A DNA stretch of 64,000 bases, taken from the NCBI GenBank assembly GCA_963821235.1, contig CAWGCS010000001.1, positions 1,488,001 through 1,552,000 of the forward strand. Reading direction: 5' to 3'. The notes beneath the pieces are model-generated. The model saw nothing but the letters and a program-made list of their open reading frames with translations. It did no database searches and had not been told where the DNA came from. Both the position numbers and the translations under genes were made by a program. The DNA comes from CTSoil-043 sp963821235. Lineage in GTDB: Bacteria > Chloroflexota > Limnocylindria > Limnocylindrales > CSP1-4. How positions within the stretch are numbered: position 1 is the first letter of the stretch; the number at the start of each line of letters is the position of its first letter. Positions 1 through 8,682 of this stretch are shown piece after piece.

Positions 1-1046
1 CTGATCGAGTAGTTGATGACGTCGACGCCGTCGGCGACCGCCTGGTCGACGGCCGCCACGAGGTCGGAGGTCCGGCCGCTGGCGGTCGAGGCGTCCTCGT
101 TCGACCAGAGCGCCTTGTACATGGAGATCCGCGCGCGCGGGGCGATGCCGCTGATCCGGCCGAAGGCGGCTGCCGCGCCGGTCGTCGCCACGGCGTTGTT
201 GCCGCCCGCCGTCGACGAGGTGTGGGTCCCGTGGCCGTTGTAGTCGCGGGGCGAGGCGAACTCCCAGGGCATCGCGGCGTTGATGCCGGCGTTGCCGCCC
301 CAGGACTCGTTGAAGTACTGGGCACCGATGAGCTTCTGGTTGCAGTTGGAGGCGTTGAAGGCCTCGCCCGGCGTGCACTTGCCGTGCCAGCCGGGGATCT
401 GGAAGTAGCTCGGCTGGCGGCGGAGGTTGCCGTTCATGGTCGTCGCCGTCCGGTCGGAGAAGCTGGCGCTCTCCGGCCAGATGCCCGAGTCGACCACGCC
501 GATGATGATGTTCTCGCCGGCGCTGCCCACGCCGCCCACCTGGGACCACAGGCCGCCCGGCGCGTCGAGGCCGAGGAAGCTCGGCGTCGAGGAGGTGTCG
601 ACCGTGAACGTCTCCTCGGGCGTCACGGCCGCGATCCCGGCCTGCGTGGCGAGCTTGGCCGCCTGGGCCGGGGTCATCGTCGCCGCGAAGCCGTTGAAGG
701 TGTAGACGTAGTCGTAGAGCTTTCTCCCGCCGACGGTGGCCAGCGCGCTGCCGTGCCGCTCGTTCAGGAGCGAGGCGTACCGGACCACGTCCGCGCCGGC
801 GGGATCGATCTTCTGGCCCCGCGCGGGCCTCGTCGCCTGGTAGCCGGCGATGTCGCCCGTGTAGGCGACGACCGGCCTCTCCGCCATCTGGACGATGTAG
901 ACCGTGGTGACCGACGGCGCTACGGGTGTGGGCTCAGGGCCGCCCCCTCTGGTGCGGTCCGGGTGCGCCCCCAGGGCGACGCCGGGCAGCAGGGCGACGA
1001 CCAGGGCGGCCGTCGAGATCAGTGCGACCAGCCTTCTCGCTCGCAT
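1..1046 (-). CDS. Secreted S8 subtilisin-like peptidase, cut off by the window edge
   Basis: Reading leftwards from an ATG at 1046 gives 348 codons that run out of the window, so the C-terminal part is missing. Residues 1-26 are a signal peptide ending in an Ala-Leu-Gly/Ala junction. Residues about 48-150 look like an I9 propeptide inhibitor. The catalytic Asp lies in VVDSGIWPES (D186) and the catalytic His in GHGTHTS (H272). The Ser box would lie beyond the edge. The long spacer between Asp and His and the IWPES motif resemble the plant-type/large bacterial subtilases. A GGAGGGAAG Shine-Dalgarno directly precedes the ATG. Function is inferred as an exported endopeptidase. The upstream 216 bases (1047-1262) hold only its presumed promoter region. 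Confidence 0.93.
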   Translation of the reverse strand, partial: MRARRLVALISTAALVVALLPGVALGAHPDRTRGGGPEPTPVAPSVTTVYIVQMAERPVVAYTGDIAGYQATRPARGQKIDPAGADVVRYASLLNERHGSALATVGGRKLYDYVYTFNGFAATMTPAQAAKLATQAGIAAVTPEETFTVDTSSTPSFLGLDAPGGLWSQVGGVGSAGENIIIGVVDSGIWPESASFSDRTATTMNGNLRRQPSYFQIPGWHGKCTPGEAFNASNCNQKLIGAQYFNESWGGNAGINAAMPWEFASPRDYNGHGTHTSSTAGGNNAVATTGAAAAFGRISGIAPRARISMYKALWSNEDASTASGRTSDLVAAVDQAVADGVDVINYSI

Positions 1047-1262
1047 CTTCCCTCCGACTGGATCCTGCGATCCCGTGCCTCTGTGTCCGTGCGCGGAGCC
1101 CCCCCGGCTGGCGCGCGGCGCGTGGACGACTGAGGCCGGCCTGTTCCGCCGGCGCACGACCCGACGGTACTACCCGACGCGGCGCTTCGCCCGGCGATTG
1201 CGCACGGTCGGCTCGCCGCCAGACACCCGCAGCGGGTGCGCGGGAACCCAACGAGCGGGGCT

Positions 1263-2216
1263 CTAGCCGGCTCGCCGCGCGCAGCGGATGGACCAGCGGC
1301 CGTCGAGGTCCTGGTGGGCGCCTTCGATCTTCCCGGCGCGGAGGAGCTGGCCGAGCGCGCTCGGCGGACGCGCGGGATCCTCGCCCAGGAGGCGCCGCAC
1401 GGCGCCCTCGGCGTTCGCCTGCGACGGCGTGATCTGGAGGGCGGGCTCGCCGCAGGCGAGGCGCTGAAGGAGGTCGTTGACGCGGGCGAGGTCGGCCTCG
1501 GAGAAATCCGTCGGGCGCCGGCGCTGTCCACCTGTCGCGGTCGCGGTCCGCGAGCCGGCCACCGTCCGCTCGGTGTCCCGGCTGCCCGTCCCGGCCCGGC
1601 TGCCTGTCCCCGCGCCGGCCTCGTCGGCGGGCGCCGGCTCGGCCGTGGAGCCGGTCACGCCGTCGGACCGGGACCCTCCGCCGGGCCGCCGCCGGTTGGC
1701 AAAGGGCAGCACGAGCGATGCGTCCGGCAGGGCGGTCGCGGCCGCCGCCGGGACGGCCGCCGCGAAGGCCTCCAGCATGGCATCCTCGTACTCCTCGCCG
1801 GCATCGGTCGCGGCCCACCACAGCCGGGTCCCCTCGATCCCGCGGAGCGCCTTGAGCCATTGCCCGCCGGGGTGCGGCCGGGCGTCGCCGAGGGGCGTCC
1901 GGAGCAGCGCGTCGATCCTCCGCGCGAGGGACCTGGCCGACGCCACGTAGACGATCGTCTCCCCGGGGAGCCACCAGGCGGCGAGGCGAGCGGCGAGGGA
2001 CTTGCCGGTCGGACGCTCGCCGTCGACGCGGAGAGTCGGGACCCTGGCCAGCCAGGTCCCGACGGCGGAGATGTCGACCGGGGCGCGGTCGAGCGGCGAC
2101 GGCCACTCGACGACGAAGACGCCCGGTCCGGCGACCCGGAGCGCAGCCCCCCAGCGGGCGGGCCCGTCGGCGGTCAGCCCGACGGCGCGGAACAGGCTGA
2201 CCGGGTCGATCGGCAT
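1263..2216 (-). CDS. Protein with a GIY-YIG-nuclease-like domain and C-terminal helical domain
   Basis: The protein has 317 residues. Residues about 86-152 read like a divergent GIY-YIG module: ETIVYVASARSL, then an RRIDALLRTPLG strand-helix, an HPGGQWLKAL segment and a terminal EEYEDAMLEAF helix that would supply the metal-binding Glu. The classical GIY-YIG tyrosines are reduced to VYVAS, so nuclease activity is uncertain. Residues about 165-235 are a disordered Gly/Ser/Thr linker. The final 85 residues form a basic, helical domain of unknown role. The ATG at 2216 is chosen because a TACCAT -10 hexamer lies 6 bases upstream and no Shine-Dalgarno is present, suggesting a leaderless message. 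The family call is by motif only. Confidence 0.6.
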   Translation of the reverse strand: MPIDPVSLFRAVGLTADGPARWGAALRVAGPGVFVVEWPSPLDRAPVDISAVGTWLARVPTLRVDGERPTGKSLAARLAAWWLPGETIVYVASARSLARRIDALLRTPLGDARPHPGGQWLKALRGIEGTRLWWAATDAGEEYEDAMLEAFAAAVPAAAATALPDASLVLPFANRRRPGGGSRSDGVTGSTAEPAPADEAGAGTGSRAGTGSRDTERTVAGSRTATATGGQRRRPTDFSEADLARVNDLLQRLACGEPALQITPSQANAEGAVRRLLGEDPARPPSALGQLLRAGKIEGAHQDLDGRWSIRCARRAG

Positions 2217-2222
2217 GGCCCG

Positions 2223-2228
2223 ATGGTA
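2223..2228 (-). promoter_or_regulatory. Putative -10 box (TACCAT) of a leaderless transcript
   Basis: TACCAT on the - strand sits 6 bases before the ATG at 2216. No purine-rich ribosome site intervenes. No convincing -35 element is visible. Confidence 0.4.
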
Positions 2229-2254
2229 CGCGCCGCGGGCCGGGTGCCGCGGGC

Positions 2255-3460
2255 CTACAGGGCGAGCACGGCTCCCAGCGCGTCGGCGAACGGTCCGAAG
2301 GTGGTCGACGTGAACCCCGCGACGTTGATCCGGCCCTTGCCCACGACGTAGACGGAGTGCTCCTCGCGCAGCCGGGCGACCTCCTCGACGCTGAGGCCGA
2401 GGAGGGCGAACATCCCGCGCTGCGTCGCGATCGGGGCCCAGTCCCCCGGGATCCCGCGCGAGGTGAGGGCGTCGACGAGGTGGGCCCGGTTGTCCTTGAT
2501 CCGGGCTCGCATCCCGGCCAGCTCGACCTCCCACTGGGCGCGAAGGGCCGGGTCGCCCAGGATCGTCGTCACGATGTCGGCGCCGTGGCTCGGCGGGTTC
2601 GAGTAGTTGGCCCGGATGGCGACCTTGACGTTGCTCTGCGCGGCGGCCGCATCCCGCTCGGAGCGGGCCACCACGACGAGGCTCCCGACGCGCTCGTTGT
2701 AGAGGGCCAGGCTCTTCGAGAACGACGTCGAGATGAGCAGCTCCGCGCCCGGCCGGAGGAGCCCGTCCATCCAGTCGGCGTCCTCCCGGATCCCGTCTCC
2801 GAAGCCCTGGTAGGCGAAGTCGACGAGGGGAAGCAGGCGTCGCTCCTCGAGGAGGTCGCCGATCGCGCGCCAGAGGCCCGGCGATGGGTCCACGCCCGTC
2901 GGGTTGTGGCACGACCCGTGGAGGAGGACCGTGTCGCCGGGCGAGGCCTCGCCGAGCGCGGCCAGGAGCGCGGCCTCGTCGATCCGCCTGCCCGATGGGT
3001 CGGTGTAGGGATAGGTCCGGATCCGGAATCCCGCCAGCTGGAAGAGCTGGGGATGGTTCGGCCACGTGGGCTCGCTCATCCAGATCGTCGCCGAGGCGCC
3101 CGCCTGGCGCAGGAAGTCGGCCGCGACGCGCAGGCCGCCCGTGCCGCCCGGCGTCTGGCTCACGGCGACCCTCGGGCTGGTCGCCAGCTCGTGGCCCGTC
3201 CCGAAGACGAAGGCCCGGACGGCGTCCCGGTAGCCGGCGTCGCCGTCGATCGGGCGGTAGAGCTTGGTGGCCCCCTTCGCCAGGATGCGCCGTTCGGCCT
3301 CCGTCACCGAGGGGAGGACGGGCGTCGTCCCGCTCTCGTCGACGAAGACGCCCGACGACAGGTTGATCTTCCCCGGTCGCGGATCGGCGCGGAAGGCCTC
3401 GGCGAGACCGAGGATCGGGTCGGGCGGGGCGGGGACGCGGGCGAGCGATGGAAGCGCCAC
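2255..3460 (-). CDS. Aromatic/aspartate-type class I aminotransferase
   Basis: The 401-residue PLP enzyme is of the AspC/TyrB subgroup and transfers amino groups between aspartate or aromatic amino acids and 2-oxoglutarate. The cofactor signature is complete: SEPTWPNH near 129, the HNPTG turn with N186, VDFAYQGFG with D214 and Y217, and the Schiff-base lysine K249 in STSFSKS. Length and motif spacing match the family. The start is a GTG at 3460 with an AGGAGA ribosome site 8 bases upstream. It is divergent from the UroD-type gene at 3765. Substrate preference cannot be told from sequence. Confidence 0.9.
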   Translation of the reverse strand: MALPSLARVPAPPDPILGLAEAFRADPRPGKINLSSGVFVDESGTTPVLPSVTEAERRILAKGATKLYRPIDGDAGYRDAVRAFVFGTGHELATSPRVAVSQTPGGTGGLRVAADFLRQAGASATIWMSEPTWPNHPQLFQLAGFRIRTYPYTDPSGRRIDEAALLAALGEASPGDTVLLHGSCHNPTGVDPSPGLWRAIGDLLEERRLLPLVDFAYQGFGDGIREDADWMDGLLRPGAELLISTSFSKSLALYNERVGSLVVVARSERDAAAAQSNVKVAIRANYSNPPSHGADIVTTILGDPALRAQWEVELAGMRARIKDNRAHLVDALTSRGIPGDWAPIATQRGMFALLGLSVEEVARLREEHSVYVVGKGRINVAGFTSTTFGPFADALGAVLAL

Positions 3461-3684
3461 GGCGGGGTCTCCTGGGCGAAGTCGGCGATCCGGAGGAGTG
3501 GGCCATGCCGCCGCGGACGCGAGCCGCGGCGATCGGCCGGCCCTATGATCGCCGCTCTGCGCGCCGCGCGCTCCGTCGGTCGACGGGACGCGTCCACCAC
3601 CCGCGATGCCGGGTGAACGGGTCCACCGGCCCCCCGCGCCCGGTGACCTCCGGCCCTATGGTCGCGCCGGCGGTCCTCGTGCAC

Positions 3685-3700
3685 AATGGTCCGGACCATT
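3685..3700. promoter_or_regulatory. Perfect 16-bp palindrome AATGGTCCGGACCATT, candidate operator
   Basis: This perfect dyad is centred 72 bp before the ATG at 3765 in the 304-base divergent spacer 3461-3764. The TGGTC/GACCA arms resemble operators of FadR-type GntR regulators (TGGTCnGACCA), although with one extra central base. It probably controls the C1 methyltransferase gene downstream. No GntR gene is in the window. I see nothing else in this spacer. Confidence 0.5.
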
Positions 3701-3764
3701 CAGACCGCGTGAGCCGGCGACGGCCGCCCGACCGTCGGGCGTCGCGGCTCGAGGTGCCGCCGCG

Positions 3765-4916
3765 ATGACGATGACCTCCCGCGAACGGGTCCGGACGGCC
3801 CTCGACCATCGAGAGCCGGACCGGGTCCCGGTCGACCTCGGCGGCTCGATCGTGACCTCGATCACGAAGGCGGCCTACGTGCCGCTGATGGAGCACCTCG
3901 GCCTGGACGCCGGCGACGTGACGGTCTACGACGAGGTCCAGCAGCTGCCGTTCCTCGCCGAATCGCTCCTCGCCCGCTTCGCGGTCGACACCCGGATGAT
4001 CCAGCTCCCGCCCACCCACGTCGCCGGCGTCCCGATCCTCGACGACGGGGAGTACTGGGCCATCAACGACCGGTGGGGCGCCCGGATGCGGATGCCGAAG
4101 GACGGCGGCCTCTACTACGACTGGGTCGAGTACCCGATCCCGGCGACGCTGGAGGCCCTCGAGACCTACCGTTGGCCGGAGCCCGATCCCGTGGAGGTCG
4201 TGGCGACCGTCGGCGAGCGGGCGCGGTGGCTCCACCAGAACACCGACTTCGCCCTCGTGGGCTCCGGCGTCATCGGCGGCGGCATCTTCGAGCAGCCCTG
4301 CCGGACGGTCGGCCTCGAGACCTTCATGGAGGCGATGATCCTCGACCGCCCGTTCGCCGAGCGGCTCATGGACGGCATCACCGAGATCTACATCGAGTCG
4401 GCCGAGCGCTACCTGGACCAGGTCGGCCCGTACATCGACGTCTTCACCTTCTGGGACGACGTGTGCACGCAGGACGGCTGGATGATCAGCCCCGAGCTCT
4501 ACGTCTCGCTCGTCAAGCCCCGCCAGCGCCGGCTCTTCGAGGCGATCAAGCGGAAGACGGGGGCCAAGCTGTTCTACCACGGCTGCGGCGCCGTCTTCGA
4601 CCTGGTGCCCCACCTCATCGACATCGGGGTGGACATCCTGAATCCCGTCCAGGTGAGCGCCCGGGGGATGGACTCGCGGCGCCTCAAGGCTGCCTACGGG
4701 AAGGACGTCACGTTCTGGGGCGGCGGCGTCGACACGCAGCGCATCCTGCCCTTCGGGACCGAGGCGGAGGTTCGCGACGAGGTCCGTCGCCGGATCGACG
4801 ACTTCGCGCCGGGCGGCGGGTTCGTCTACGCCACGGTCCACAACATCCAGGCCTTCGTCCCCCCGGCCAACATCGTGGCGGTCTACGACACGGTGGCCGA
4901 GCACGGGGGCCGCTGA
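3765..4916 (+). CDS. Uroporphyrinogen-decarboxylase-family methyltransferase (MtaA/CmuA-like)
   Basis: The 383-residue protein starts SRERVRTALDHREPDRVPVD, the typical N-terminus of the UroD superfamily branch that moves methyl groups between corrinoid proteins and C1 carriers rather than making haem. The H272-G-C274 pair in FYHGCGA fits the zinc ligands of this branch. The GVDILNPVQ and FGTEAEVRDEVRRRI motifs near the C-terminus are also characteristic. Role by context: the gene heads a short + strand unit with the DUF1638 gene, and a full corrinoid methyl-transfer operon converges on it from the right. A second ATG lies two codons downstream. The exact methyl donor is unknown. Confidence 0.88.
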   Translation: MTMTSRERVRTALDHREPDRVPVDLGGSIVTSITKAAYVPLMEHLGLDAGDVTVYDEVQQLPFLAESLLARFAVDTRMIQLPPTHVAGVPILDDGEYWAINDRWGARMRMPKDGGLYYDWVEYPIPATLEALETYRWPEPDPVEVVATVGERARWLHQNTDFALVGSGVIGGGIFEQPCRTVGLETFMEAMILDRPFAERLMDGITEIYIESAERYLDQVGPYIDVFTFWDDVCTQDGWMISPELYVSLVKPRQRRLFEAIKRKTGAKLFYHGCGAVFDLVPHLIDIGVDILNPVQVSARGMDSRRLKAAYGKDVTFWGGGVDTQRILPFGTEAEVRDEVRRRIDDFAPGGGFVYATVHNIQAFVPPANIVAVYDTVAEHGGR

Positions 4917-4972
4917 CGAATGCCGACCACCCCCGGCGGGGCGGGGCGTCCGCCGCCGCCACGCCGCCGCGG

Positions 4973-4978
4973 TAGGCT
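4973..4978 (+). promoter_or_regulatory. Putative -10 box (TAGGCT), start-proximal
   Basis: TAGGCT ends 9 bases before the ATG at 4988, with no Shine-Dalgarno between. It would allow separate, leaderless transcription of the DUF1638 gene. Confidence 0.35.
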
Positions 4979-4987
4979 TCGTCCACC

Positions 4988-5737
4988 ATGCGCCTGCTCG
5001 CCCTCACCTGCGAGGTGCTCGCCCGCTCCGTCTACCTCTGCGCGGCACGCTCGCCCCACGTCGTCGACGTCCGCCTGAACCGGCGCGGTCTCCACGACGA
5101 CCCGCCCAACCTGCGGGCCATCCTGCAGGGCGAGATCGACGGGGTCGGGGCTCCGTACGACGCTGTGGCCCTCGCCTACGGGCTCTGCGGCGGGGCGACC
5201 GCGGGGCTGCGCGCCGCCGCCGTCCCGCTCGTCGTCCCGCGGGCCCACGACTGCATCACGATCTTCCTCGGGTCGCGCGACCGCTACGCCGGCGAGTTCG
5301 TGGGCCACCCCGGCACCTACTGGTACGTCCAGGACTACCTCGAGCGGACCGACGACGGGAGCGCGTTCGGGGGCGTCGGGGCCGTGTCGGACGCCGCCGC
5401 GCGGGCGACCCACGAGGAGTACGTGGCGAAGTACGGCGAGGACAACGCGGCCTACCTGATGGAGGTCCTGGGGGCCTGGCGCTCGCACTACGACCGGGCC
5501 GCATTCGTCGAGATGGGCGTGGCCGATCCGCGCGGCGCGGCGGCGGCCGAGGAGCAGGCACGGGACGATGCCGCGCGGCGCGGCTGGACCTTCGAGAAGC
5601 TGGCCGGCGAGCTGCTGCTCGTGAAGCGGCTCATCGACGGCGACTGGGGCGCTGACGACTTCCTCGTGCTGCAGCCGGGCGAGCGCCTGGCCATGTCCTA
5701 CGACGAGACGGTGATCAGGGCCGAGCCGGCCAGCTGA
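4988..5737 (+). CDS. DUF1638 family protein linked to corrinoid methyltransferases
   Basis: The protein has 249 residues. The N-terminus LLALTCEVL, the ALAYGLCGGAT segment near residue 60, the VPRAHDCITIFLGSR segment near 85 and the GTYWYVQDYLER segment match DUF1638, a family of unknown biochemistry that recurs next to UroD-type and MttB-type methyltransferases. Conserved cysteines in TCEVL, YGLCGG and HDCI could bind a metal or a thiol cofactor. It follows the UroD-type gene by 71 bases and converges with the broken second UroD-type gene, so a role in the same C1 pathway is inferred. Confidence 0.8.
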   Translation: MRLLALTCEVLARSVYLCAARSPHVVDVRLNRRGLHDDPPNLRAILQGEIDGVGAPYDAVALAYGLCGGATAGLRAAAVPLVVPRAHDCITIFLGSRDRYAGEFVGHPGTYWYVQDYLERTDDGSAFGGVGAVSDAAARATHEEYVAKYGEDNAAYLMEVLGAWRSHYDRAAFVEMGVADPRGAAAAEEQARDDAARRGWTFEKLAGELLLVKRLIDGDWGADDFLVLQPGERLAMSYDETVIRAEPAS

Positions 5738-5796
5738 CGGCGTCGACCCCGGCCCCGGGGCCGCGTCGCACCCGCGCCGCGGCCGCGCCCGGCGGC

Positions 5797-6927
5797 TCAG
5801 CGGCAGGGCGTCTCGCGGATCGTGTCGACCATCGCCCAGAAGTTCTCCAGCGGCGTGTCGAGCTGGACGTGGTGGGTCGGCCCCAGGATGAGCCCGCCGC
5901 CCCGCCCGATCGTGTCGAGGCGGAGCCGGACCTCGTCGCGCGACGTCGCGCGGGCGTCCCGAACGGCAGCGTGTGCTGCTCGTCGATGCTGCCCCAGAAG
6001 AGCAGTCGGTCGCCGTACTCGCGCTTCAGCTCGGCCGGGTCCATGCAGGCCGGCTGGACCGGGTTGAGGACGTCGATGCCGATCTCGATCAGCTCGGGGA
6101 TGACCTCGCGCACGTCGCCGTCGGTGTGGTAGGCGACCTTCAGCAGGTCGGGTTGATGGCCTTGACCCGGCTCGACCAGCTCGGCCATGCGCGGCTTGAA
6201 GAAGCGCCGCCAGGTGGCCGGGGCGATGAGCATGCCCCGCTGGCGTGCCGATGTCGTCGCCGGTCCAGAGCATGTCGACGCCCATGCGCGGCGAGCCGCT
6301 CCGCCGCCGCCAGGTGGTAGCGGAAGGGGATCTCCAGGATCGCGTCGGCGAGGTCCGGGTCGGTGACCAGGTCGATGAGCAGCTGGCTCGTAGCCGCGCA
6401 GCGCCCAGGCCGTCTCCCAGATCGTGGTCACCGTCACGCCGACGATCCAGTACTCGTCGCCGAAGTCGCGGACGACCCGCTCGGCATCGCGGTAGAGCTC
6501 GGGTCGCGCTGCGGGTCGGGCGGCACGTACGAGTCGATCGCCGCGTCCTCGGCGAGGGGATGGCCCACCATCTCGGTGTAGTGGCCCGGCCCGAAGGGCG
6601 TCTCGTAGGGCTGCTCCGCCAGGTGACGCCCCACTCGTCGGTGTAGTCGTCGCCGTGCCCGGTAGTACGAGTTGGCCCAGCCGACCGAGGTCAGGATGAG
6701 GTCCTCGTCGATGGCCAGCTCGAGCTCGTAGGTGTTGCCGCCGCCGTGCGGGTTGTGGCTCGCCGTCCGGTCGCGCCGAGTCGGGGTCGCGGCATGCCCG
6801 GCGGCGACCCGGCGACGAGGTCCGCCCGGAGCCGCTCGGCGAACTCCGGCGTGAAGCTGATCTGCATCGGGCAGCGGTCGGGCACCTCGCGGGCGAGGGC
6901 GGCGAGGACGCGGTCGCGATGCTTCAC
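5797..6927 (-). pseudogene. Second UroD-family methyltransferase gene, broken by many single-base indels
   Basis: Start GTG 6927 follows a strong GGAGGAG site. The product can be followed through all three frames to a stop at 5797. MQISFTPEFAERLRADLV opens it, then YETPFGPGHYTEMVGHPL, TVTTIWETAWALRGYE, VDMLWTGDDIGT, KVAYHTDGDVREVIPELIEI, LLFWGSIDEQHTLPFGTP and a C-terminal LDTPLENFWAMVDTI. Apparent one-base insertions lie near 6660, 6386, 6286, 6243, 6170 and 5950, and deletions near 6500 and 6149. Family motifs and third-position GC are kept in every fragment. The gene therefore looks intact in nature and damaged either very recently or by poor base calling. It is the distal gene of the corrinoid operon. 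Confidence 0.8.
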
Positions 6928-6973
6928 GCTGGCTCCTCCGGGACGACGGGCGCGCCGATCGCGCCGGAGTCGG

Positions 6974-7611
6974 CTACGCGGCGCTGACGGCGCGCCGGGC
7001 GACGTCGACCGCGCTGGCCGCGTCGGGGGCGTAGCCGTCGGCGCCGATCTCGGCCGCGAACTCCGCGGTCACCGGAGCGCCGCCGACGATGACCTTGACG
7101 TCGCCCAGGTCGGCGGCCCGGATGGCCGCCACGACGTCCTTCATGCCGACCATCGTCGTGGTCAGGAGGGCGCTGATGCCGACGATCGTCGGCCTCGTGC
7201 TCCCGGGCCGCCGCGACGAAGCCTCTCGGCGGTGACGTTGGTGCCGAGGTCGACGACCTCGATGTTGGCGCCCTTCCACATCATGCCCGACGAGGTTCTT
7301 GCCGATGTCGTGGAGGTCGCCCTTGACCGTCCCGATGACGGCCGTGTACTCGGGCCGGATGCCCGCCGCCGCGAGGAGCGGGCTCGAGGATCGCCGTGGC
7401 CTCCTTCATGGCGCGGGCGCGAGATGAGCATCTCCGGGACGTAGATCTCGTTGCGCTGGAACCTGCCGCCGATGACCTCCATCGCCGCCGTCATCGCGTC
7501 GAGGACGGTCCGGGGATCCATCCCCTCGTCGACCGCCTGGCCGGTGATGGCGGTTGCCGTCGCCCGGTCGCCCGCCTCGATCGCCGTCTTGAGGGCCTCG
7601 AGATCTGCCAT
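6974..7611 (-). pseudogene. Corrinoid (B12-binding) methyltransferase protein, MtbC/MtaC-like, with frameshifts
   Basis: An ATG at 7611 with AAAGGAG upstream opens about 60 residues of the helical B12-binding cap (MDPRTVLDAMTAAMEVIGGRF and EMLIS). The Rossmann part then continues in shifted frames: the cobalt-ligand motif DLHDIG is encoded around 7303-7323, followed by NIEVVDLGTNV, ISALLTTTMVGMKDV and VKVIVGGAPVTAEFAAEIGADGY to the stop at 6974. Extra bases are apparent near 7419, 7381, 7285, 7221 and 7187. As the methyl-carrying corrinoid subunit it would link the UroD-type and pterin-binding methyltransferases encoded next to it. Whether the damage is biological is open. Confidence 0.82.
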
Positions 7612-7653
7612 CGGGTGCTCCTTTGCTCGCTCGTCGCGTGCTGGTGGGGCGGC

Positions 7654-8682
7654 TCAGGCGAGCTCGCCGCTGCGGTAGGCGGCCAGGAACTCCATCCCGA
7701 ACGGGTCCCGGCCGGTGAGGAGGTCCGCCGCGAGGCGATAGGCCCGCGTGTCGCGGTCCTGGGCGAAGACCCGGCGTGGGTCGCTGGCCACGGGATCGAT
7801 GATCCCGCTGTCGGCCCCCGCGTCGGCCGCGAGGTCGATGAAGACGTCGTTGAGGAGCCGTCGCAGGGGCAGCCCGAAGCTCACGTTGGAGAGGCCGCCG
7901 GTGAGGTGGACCTCCGGCCCGTAGGTCGTCCGCAGGGTCCGCAGGGCGTCGAGGACCCAGGCGCCCACCTCGGGCTCCACCGCCACCGGCAGGACGAGGG
8001 GGTCGACGTGCATCGCGCCGAGGGCCAGGCCCCGGCGAGTCGCCTCGTCGACGATCTGCCGGGCGTTGGCGACCCGCTCGGCGGCCGAGGCGGGCATGCC
8101 GGACGACCCGGCGGCGCCCAGGACGACGGAGCAGCCCTCGGTGGCGGCCAGGTCGAGGACGTCGAGCCGCTCGATCGAGGCGGAGTTGAGGAGGGGCGCG
8201 CCCGCGGTCCGCGCCGCCGTCTCGAGGCCGGCGCGCAGCACCTCCGGCGCCGACGAGTCGAGGGCCAGGGCCGCCGGCGCGGCGTCCTCCACGGCCGCGA
8301 CGAGCCAGCGGATGGCGGCGATACGGCCAGCCACGTCGTTGCTCGCCTCGTCCACGTTGAGGTCGAGGTAGTCGGCGCCCGCCTCGACCTGGCGGCGAGC
8401 CAGGAAGCGGACGTAGCCGCGTCCCAGGGCGGCGTCCGCGCCGCCCGAAAGCCCGGCCAGGACGGCGGCCTTGACGTGCTTGACCTTCTCCTTCGGCCCG
8501 CTTCCCTCGAGGGCCGCGTCGGGGACTGGCAGGAGGCGCTCGGCCCCGTCGTCGTCGGTGAAGGGAAGGGCCGGTCGCCCGTCGGGGAGGGAGGCGACCC
8601 GGGCGCCGGAGCGCAGGAGGACCCGCGTGGCGTGGATGTTCTCGCCGATGACGATGAAGCGGCCGCGGGCCGTGTCGGTCAT
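7654..8682 (-). CDS. Pterin-binding (DHPS/MetH-like) methyltransferase, corrinoid:tetrahydrofolate type
   Basis: The 342-residue protein opens with RFIVIGENIHATRV, as in MtgA/AcsE-type methyltetrahydrofolate:corrinoid methyltransferases. The barrel motifs GADYLDLNVDE, ALDSSAPEVL, NSASIE, LTGGLSNVSFGLP and AGADSGIIDP are those of the pterin-binding TIM barrel shared with MetH and DHPS. It would exchange the methyl group between the corrinoid protein encoded downstream and tetrahydrofolate. The ATG at 8682 overlaps the MetF stop by four bases (ATGA) and has AAGGAG upstream, so the two are translationally coupled. Both reading frame and length are normal, in contrast to the two genes that follow it. 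Confidence 0.88.
   Translation of the reverse strand: MTDTARGRFIVIGENIHATRVLLRSGARVASLPDGRPALPFTDDDGAERLLPVPDAALEGSGPKEKVKHVKAAVLAGLSGGADAALGRGYVRFLARRQVEAGADYLDLNVDEASNDVAGRIAAIRWLVAAVEDAAPAALALDSSAPEVLRAGLETAARTAGAPLLNSASIERLDVLDLAATEGCSVVLGAAGSSGMPASAAERVANARQIVDEATRRGLALGAMHVDPLVLPVAVEPEVGAWVLDALRTLRTTYGPEVHLTGGLSNVSFGLPLRRLLNDVFIDLAADAGADSGIIDPVASDPRRVFAQDRDTRAYRLAADLLTGRDPFGMEFLAAYRSGELA

Noticed and set aside
1263..3506. A single 747-codon - strand frame
   Set aside because: Only its last 317 codons match the GIY-YIG-like protein with a start at 2216. The first part is an Arg/Pro-rich shadow of the aminotransferase.
5738..5796. Terminator hairpin between the convergent genes
   Set aside because: GGCCCCGGGGCC and neighbouring GC dyads could fold, but no T-run follows and such dyads are common at this GC content.
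5797..7611. Programmed frameshifting in the corrinoid and UroD-type genes
   Set aside because: There are too many shifts of both signs, with no slippery heptamers or pseudoknots at consistent places.
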